Source: Chrysemys picta bellii
Lineage: Eukaryota; Chordata; Testudines; Emydidae
DNA: 64,000 nt
Direction of reading: 5' to 3'
Assembly (NCBI RefSeq): GCF_011386835.1
Contig: NC_088799.1
Span: forward strand, 73,737,302-73,801,301
The position numbers and the translations under genes were made by a program. The notes under the pieces were generated by a model. It was not told the DNA's origin. It saw only the letters and a list, made by a program, of their open reading frames with translations, and did no database searches. This document shows positions 57,288-64,000 of this stretch, one piece after another. Positions within the stretch are counted from its first letter, which is position 1; each line of letters begins with the position of its first letter.

Positions 57288-59804
57288 TAGTTGTCCTTGA
57301 AGGGAAGAATCTGGAAGAATCAAACAAGAGTGATCAGAAATCTGGCTTCTGTATAACCAGAAACTAAAGGCTGATGACAAATAGTAGAGAAGGGAAGCTG
57401 TAAAAGAAGAAAGATCCATTGTGAATCTGGAATCCAGAGCAATTAACACAGCTCTTCTTTCAGTAAACCTGAATGCGTTTGGCAATAGAGAACCTGGCAG
57501 TAATTCAATCTTAAACATCATCCCCTAGTCTTGAGTTAGTGACCAGACTAAAATTAATCCACAGACTAATCCATGAGCTTAGTTTTCATGGGGTTTTCCT
57601 GAAGGACCACTTGTGTACTAGCTCCATCCCTCCAGAGAGCCACCCCCATCTCACTTATGTCCTGTATAGAGTTACTGAGTTGTGTCAGTCACAATTACTC
57701 CACAGAACTGTGGCAGCTTTATTCAGGGTTCTAACACTTGCTGACAAGGAGCATCAAAAAAAGAGCCCAGTCTCCCAGTTATAGATGGCAACAACTTAAG
57801 TTCACTATTGATTCTGTTCATGGTTCATATCTATATTTCAGATAATCTCCTATAAATAACCTGTACTGGCCTTTGGTTACACTATATCCCTCTTAGGGGA
57901 TCCGCCATTGCAGATGTGAAGTTGCTGCAGATCTGATGATGAATGTATTTTTATAAGATAGCAATATCTCAGCCTGGGCCCCTAGTAGACGCTCTAACAT
58001 ATACAGTAAATTATTCCAGGTTTGGGAGATATGCACTGCAAGGACAGAGACAAAAACAAGCTCCAAATCATTTTATTTTGAAAATCTCAAATATTTTAAT
58101 GCCACCTGAGTATTTAAATGTAGGAAATACGTTTAACATAATTGTTCAGCAGGCAATTTTATCAAATTTATTTTGCCTTATTGAATTCATAGAGATCTGA
58201 AGCACTATACTCAATCAGAATGGCAACTAATAAACATTAGTTTGATGATTATTAATAGTGTCAGTGAGCAATTAGATTTTAATTGACCATTAAATAAAGT
58301 CCACTTACTGTAAAGTTTCACCAACTGAGTTTAAAAAGCAACTAACAATAATTTGTTCAGAAAGCCGAGATGGTCATTATAATGGGCTCATGAGTCTTGA
58401 TTTAAAAGTATCCGCACACTAATAAATTTTCTTCATAAACATAAGCGGTTTTTTGATTAAACAAGAAGGCATATATCCAGAAACATATGATTATGTTAAT
58501 AGCTCCAACTGTTTTTTTACCAACTTCCTAAATGCCCTTTATTCTAGGATGCAGCTGTGTGAATCAGACCCTCATTATAAAAGCTCTGACCCTCTGCTCC
58601 CTGAGTCTTGCCCTAACTAACTTTTACAGTGTTCTATAAGGCTGACCATCTTGCAGCCAGCCAGTCAGAAGGCAGTTCCCTTACTCAAGCTGCTATTTCC
58701 CACTGGTTTCCTGAGAACACAACAACCATCCTGTTCTCCTCTGTAAGTCTTATGATTCCTTCACTACCTTCCTGTATGGAAAATCTATATCCTATTAGCT
58801 ATTGGGGAAGGATGGGATGCCCAGTATTGATCATACCCTCATTAATCTCTTCCCCATTCAGTAACAGCCTTCATCCTGCTGTAAATATGTTTAGAGTTTT
58901 ACAATTACAAGCCCCATCCTGCTGTGTACAACATGCAGACGGATTGCTGCAACCATGGGAAGTTGCTCTTATGTCATTGGAACTCTGTGCAACAATCCTC
59001 ATGTTGTTCATTGAAGGATCACAGTCATAGACTCAGACACATTCTTTGCATGAGTTCTTCAATCACTACTGTAACTCTAGTACCTGAATCCCTCATAAAT
59101 TCTCCCTGGAACTGGCCATGCTTCTTTGGATGTTTTCCAATAAACAAAATTGATTTCAGGAATTTAATTTGACTTCCTGAATTTGTATCTGATTAACAAT
59201 ACTGTTTAATATTGCAGTGCAAGTAATGCAAAAATCTATGGAATATCTGTGGAAAAAGAACCTTCTGCATATGAAGAAATATGATCTTTTTTCTGAGGAT
59301 TCTAGAAGGGTGGATATGCCGGGTAAATATCACTAGGAAAAGCATATTACACTACTACAGGCTGCATGATAAATTAAGGGGATTATTTGTGAAGCTGCCA
59401 AACCATTCTGCTCATGCTTTTTATTGTTTTTCTGAGGAGCAATAGCAGACATCTTTTCACCTTAATAAGATTAATATTAGTTTTATTCTAGCAGGAATAA
59501 ATTATTAGCTTTTTGTTTATGCTTTATATTAGCATCTTTTTGTTATCCTAATTCTGGCCTTGCACTTTGTATGTTCAGTTATCCTGTGGGGAAAATGTGT
59601 CCATTTCATTACAATATGGAGAACAGAATCTATTTTAATGTATAATTTTCTTTGTAATCATTTGTGTTTTGTTATCTTACTTGTTTTAGAGAAAAGAAGT
59701 AGAATACAGAAAACATTCTCCTTCACATTTTTGTAAGCAGCTATTTTGTCCCTTTATAGTTCTCACTTTGCCAGTTATACAAATGCAGCTTTTCATTTTT
59801 CCCA
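57288..59804. other. Non-coding DNA
   Basis: No gene or repeat family recognised. An open frame at 58629-59030 (133 codons) has no known domain and average composition; treated as chance. Confidence 0.45.
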
Positions 59805-59868
59805 TAAGTCCGTCCAACTCCCTGATCATTTTTGTTGCTCTTCTTCAAATTTCCTCCAATTTGTCAAT
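59805..59868 (-). mobile_element. Short old CR1 fragment
   Basis: AAGTCCGTCCAACTCCCTGA, TCATTTTTGTTGCTCTTCTT and CCTCCAATTTGTC correspond to the CR1 region at 1706-1770 (cataagtc...ccctaatcatttttgttgccctc). Diverged, so older than the other CR1 copies. Confidence 0.65.
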
Positions 59869-59878
59869 AACATAAGAG

Positions 59879-60418
59879 CAGAGGTGAAAGTAAGCCGGTA
59901 CGCCCTGGCACGGCATGACGGCAAGGTCCGGCTTCCCCAGGCGGCAATTTAAAGAGCCTGGGGAATTGCCGCCAGAGCCCTACTGCCGGAGCCCTGGGGT
60001 GGCGGCGGGGCTCCGGGGGTTATTTAAAGGGCCGGGGCTCCCGCTGCCTCTACTGCCCTGGGCCCTTTAAATAGCTGCCGGAGCCCTGCCGCTGCTACCC
60101 CAGGGCTCCGGGGGCTATTTAAATAGCCCCCAGAGCCCTGCTGCCGGAGCCCTGGGGTAGCAGCGGCAGCCGGAGGCTCTGGCAGCAGTTTAAAGGGCCT
60201 GGGACGGTAGCCCTGGACCCTTTAAATCACTGCCGGAGCCCCCAGTTGCCGCTGCTACCCTGGCGGGGGAGGGCACTTACCAGTACAGGGCGGGCCAGGG
60301 CTGGCTCTGACCCCCGCATCCCCGCCCCTTCCATCCGAGGCCCCGCCTCTTCCAGGGGCTAGAGCCAGCCCCAACCCAGCCCCATACAGATAAGTCCCTA
60401 TTTCTACTTTCACCCTTG
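59879..60418. mobile_element. GC-rich non-autonomous hAT (540 bp)
   Basis: Left end CAGAGGTGAAAGTAAG; right end reverse-complemented CAAGGGTGAAAGTAGA. Perfect 8-bp duplication CATAAGAG (59871-59878, 60419-60426). Interior has several inverted and direct GGAGCCCTGGGGTAGCAGC / GCTGCTACCCCAGGGCTCC blocks and TTTAAA spacers. No transposase. Confidence 0.96.
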
Positions 60419-60507
60419 CATAAGAGTAACAATTGAGTTGTAATACAACATCCATTCTCTGCAGTTACTTTCTGTGCGGGTAGAATATATCTGCCCTCAC
60501 AAAGTTC

Positions 60508-60585
60508 TTAGGGTGAAATCCTAGTCCAAATGAAGTCAATGAGAGTTCTGTCATTGATTTCCAAGAGGTCAAGATTTCACCCTAA
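60508..60585. mobile_element. 78-bp palindromic MITE
   Basis: TTAGGGTGAAATCCTAGTCC on the left pairs with GACCTCTTGGAA-reversed inner bases and the terminal GATTTCACCCTAA on the right. AAGTCAATGAGAGTTCTGTC forms the centre, with ATGAAGTCAATG pairing TCATTGATTTCC. A common sauropsid palindrome. Confidence 0.85.
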
Positions 60586-62691
60586 TTGTGGGGCTATGGA
60601 AATGTTATGATTCAAAATTTAAAATTTTGTATGTAGGGAAATCAATAGAGTTGCTAAAATGAAATTATAGATTTAAAAAAAAGCCAGTGAGCACTATTGG
60701 TCTTGATACCAGGATAATTTGATTAATAGTAGCCTGATGCCTTGCTAAAGAGATGGTTATACTGTACAGCAGAATAAAAGATACAATGTAAAAATATATA
60801 TAATATGCCTCAATATACTGTAGTTAGTGCTATAGTCTGGGGTATGGAGCTCAGGAAAGGACAGTAAAGAGACTACTTAAATATATAAATTTTGAAATAT
60901 AAAATCAAAACAAACATTGTATTAATTTTTCTGACCTTTCATTACTACATGGTTTTATGAGGCAGTATAACTGAACTATATGAGGCATCTTTTGTTGTTT
61001 ATTGTTTTGAGTCAGAACCCTCCAATAATCCAAACCATTATTTGTAATGTGGAGTGGCCCATGAATCTTAAGCTTAACCACATATTGCAAATAACTCTTG
61101 TCCTTGTATGCGCTTAGTATGACACTTATTACAAATGTTGACACCTGTGTGAAATGAGGGGGGGGAAATCTGAGATGTGACAAATTTCCCTGTATGCTTG
61201 ACTTATTGTTCAATGACCTACTGTGCTGAAAATGTATGTTTTATTATTTTCTATGTACTAAGAATTACAAATGTATAGAATGTTGATTCGTCCCCTTCCC
61301 CCCATGAAGTACATTTACTTTTAAATCTTCTGACTAAAGAGAAGAGAAGTCAAAAGAATGGCTACTTTGGACAATGGCTCCCAAATTTTGAAGTGAACGA
61401 TGTTTTGTAATGACTCTTACATGGTGTATTGATATAAAATTAATCAAGTTTATGTCTCCTGTCAGTGCTCAGCTATAATAAATGACAGGCTGTTGTGGTG
61501 CCAAACCATCCAAGAAATTATTTGCTATCGGCTTTGTCAGAAATCTGCTGACATTCAATGTGTTCTTGACTGTGGCTCAGATATGAAATTCCAGCTTTGT
61601 GTCATATATGCATGAGTTCTTCTTTCAGGCTGTTTTGGCTTTCTGCAGCTGTTAAAAGGTCAGAGGTAATCAGATAAGCCAGTAGGATGCTATCTGTCAT
61701 TATAATTGACTGGAGCCATCATACATAGGAAATCATGCTGAATATCAATACTGACATTTGAAGAGATGGTGTAGTGGCCCCATTATTACAAATGTATCAC
61801 ACTCTAAGCTACAGCTGATACTGAAATACTTCTGTGCAGTAAAGAAGTGCCTCAAGGTATTACATTTTTATGTCTACTTATTTGGTGAAAATCATCTTAA
61901 ATTTATTGATAGTTATCTTCTCCAGAATGATGTGATTGCATTCATTCAGTTTTGAAATATTGCTGTGCACAATTTATTTTCAGTTGCATAATGGAAGTAT
62001 TAGGAAAAACTTAACTTGTGCAGCTGGCATTTCAAATATTTCTGCCAATCTAACAATGAATGAAGCAGTCAAAACTTGTTTTTTGTAATGCTGCTAAAAT
62101 GTTTCCCATATATCTAACTGGGATGACATAGAATATTTTTGTCTGTGAATAACATGCCTATATCAGAGTAACACCTCATTACTTAGAATTTGTGTCGAAA
62201 TAGCTAGTCATTGCTCTGAAAGTCAAGTAAGTTATGCCATGTGTTCTCCACAACAGTTAGTTTAGCATTTACAGAATATGATGTACTATAGCTGCAGTGA
62301 AACTATTTATCTGGATAATTAGTGCCCTTATGCCATCTTTAGTGTATCTTGAAATGAAAAAAAATGTCTGAGAATTTATGCATAGCTCTATCTTAAATTG
62401 AAACCTTAGAGACATTTTTGATTCATGCAAGTGCTGCTAAATTAATCTATTTTATGTTGCATTGTATTTAGCATCCAAAGAAACATGTTTTATCAGTTAA
62501 TAATGTTCTCACGTCACTTTATTAAGATGATAGAGGTGTGACCTATTCTACACAGAACACTATGTTCCCATATTTAATATATTTTAAATGTTCACAAGGG
62601 ATGGTCAGACTGCTGTAAGACTCACAGAAAACCAAATAATTCCATTAACCCACCACCACCATCTTTTATACATTTTCCAGTATAATTGGGC
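60586..62691. other. AT-rich non-coding DNA
   Basis: No gene, RNA or repeat recognised in about 2.1 kb. Confidence 0.45.
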
Positions 62692-62772
62692 AGATCCTTG
62701 ACTTGTGTAAATTTGTCATAGCTCCTTTGAAATCAATGGAATTATGACAATTTATACCAGCTCAGGATCAAC
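62692..62772. mobile_element. Palindromic MITE (CAGATCCT...AGGATC)
   Basis: CAGATCCTTGACTTGTGTAA and ATTTGTCATAGCTCC pair with GGAATTATGACAATT and TATACCAGCTCAGGATC across an AAATCAATGG centre. Widespread amniote palindromic repeat. Confidence 0.85.
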
Positions 62773-64000
62773 TCAGACCTATATTCCAGTTAAACCTTTC
62801 TGACATGCAGAAATATTATGATGCATGTTTTTTACTTCCATTTTCTAATGGCACACTGCAGCAGATTCCCAATGTATTAGAGATGGTCCCAAGCTGTAAA
62901 TCGCGGATCCAGAGCCAAACCTTAACTTGATTAAATGAGGTGGTGTTTGATTTCCAGGGTTTTGCTTTGGGTCTGCTACCAACTACATTTAGAGTGTTCT
63001 CATAGCTCTAGCCGAGAGAGCAAGGCTTGTGCTTGTGCACTTTCCAGGCCAAGGGACTCCTCTAAACTTTGGATAAACATCTAGGCTGTAGAATACTTTT
63101 CCTAACCAAATCGGTTACATTTCTGGTTTGCCCGTCCTTGTTCTGTGGTTAATTCCCTCTTCCATTTCTTGGTATCACATGATTAATCTACCACTCTTGG
63201 TTCTTCCTGACCCAAATAACAACTGTAACAAGGGAACAAATCATAGGTAGTTCTAGAGGGTAAGCCTCAGTTTGTTTACATTGCCACCCATAGCTCATAT
63301 TTTGATGTTTATTACATTAACTGGTTATTGTTAAAAGGTATGGCTTTAAAGCAACAGCCACATTTGGGGATAATCAGGATAACCAGATGCAGTCATGCAA
63401 ATTTTATAGAAGGAAAGGCATGTTTAATATACAAGAGAAAAACCTTTTTCTAATATAAATAATCTACTGTTCCTTCATTAAATCTGTCAGTGCTATTAAA
63501 ATATATTACCAACAGACTTTGGATCATCCCAAAGATCTCTTCTGGGTATCTACATAACTAGAGGAGCATCCTGCACTCACCTTTGTCTTTTTATAGGTAG
63601 TTTAAAAACAAAAGATGCATTATTGTGATACTCAACTTCTTACATAGTGTCAAGCTCTGACTGTTACCTCCTTAGTCAGTTACCCTAGAATTTGCAAGAC
63701 TGGTGTGTTTAAGATGCTATGAAGACATCTTTACAAATGCTCTAGTATCCGGTTGAAACTCTTGTAACATCGCATGTTCTTCTAGTCTCTTTCTGGTTAA
63801 ATGCTGCTGCTGGAGATGTTGTCTTGACGGATTCATTTCATTATTTTAAAATTAAGTTGGACATTTCTTTGAGCATCATATTTCTGTTTCTGTAATTTAG
63901 TGCCTTGGGTTGTTTAATCTTAATGTGACATCCACCATCTTGGCTGATACACCAAAGATTGAAATGGGGACCTGTTCTCTACAGTTTGAGCTGAAAAGCC
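62773..64000. other. AT-rich non-coding DNA
   Basis: No gene or repeat recognised to the end of the window. Confidence 0.45.

Noticed and set aside
58629..59030. 133-codon open frame with hydrophobic runs
   Set aside because: No recognised domain, no splice context and no codon pattern; the length is possible by chance in 64 kb.
61200..62600. Possible conserved non-coding element or exon near the window end
   Set aside because: It reads like unique DNA without repeats, but no splice sites, frame or motif could be supported from sequence alone.

Overview
The window looks like turtle (probably cryptodiran) nuclear DNA from a gene-poor, intergenic or intronic stretch. The background is AT-rich. 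No host exon, rRNA or tRNA gene could be recognised on either strand. The lineage call rests on three things: CR1 LINEs with the 8-bp CATAGAAT terminal repeat, a tRNA-derived SINE of the turtle CryI type with a CR1-like tail (6626-6804), and a repertoire of DIRS, Penelope-like, Ty3/Gypsy, ERV-LTR and many hAT elements that fits turtles. No exact species is claimed.

Layout. 1-4.5 kb: an RTE-like LINE split by a nearly complete antisense CR1 RT unit. 4.5-8.8 kb: AT-rich DNA with a palindromic MITE, a CryI SINE and a solo ERV LTR with a 5-bp duplication. 8.8-11.5 kb: a decayed Ty3/Gypsy element with three LTR copies or parts. 15.9-17.5 kb and 49.7-51.4 kb: two copies of a 1.6-kb foldback hAT whose two arms both carry the transposase C-terminus. 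18.66 kb: a perfect 25-bp hairpin. 19.25-24.6 kb: three more hAT elements, an old LINE relic and a Penelope-type terminal palindrome. 24.6-27.5 kb: LTR-like DNA with a 56-bp minisatellite. 28.07-28.96 kb: a Penelope-like element encoding a GIY-YIG domain. 29.97 and 36.69 kb: two copies of one 310-bp hAT MITE. 31.7-32.7 kb: an LTR-like unit. 37.6-44.5 kb: a decayed DIRS tyrosine-recombinase retrotransposon, cut by a CR1 (itself cut by a GC-rich hAT with an 8-bp duplication) and by an ERV LTR. 45.8-47.1 kb: a 1.28-kb hAT. 56.9-57.3 kb: a CR1 3' end. 59.9-60.4 kb: a GC-rich hAT. Palindromic MITEs lie near 60.5 and 62.7 kb.

All open reading frames of note are explained by transposons, and every one is broken. 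Nothing here works as an operon or pathway. What the sequence records well is insertion history: nested insertions, matching target-site duplications and inverted-repeat structures. The best second-look items are the four-layer DIRS/CR1/hAT/LTR nest, the foldback hAT with duplicated dimerisation domains, the Penelope termini with a hammerhead-like core and palindromic form, and the perfect hairpin at 18.66 kb.
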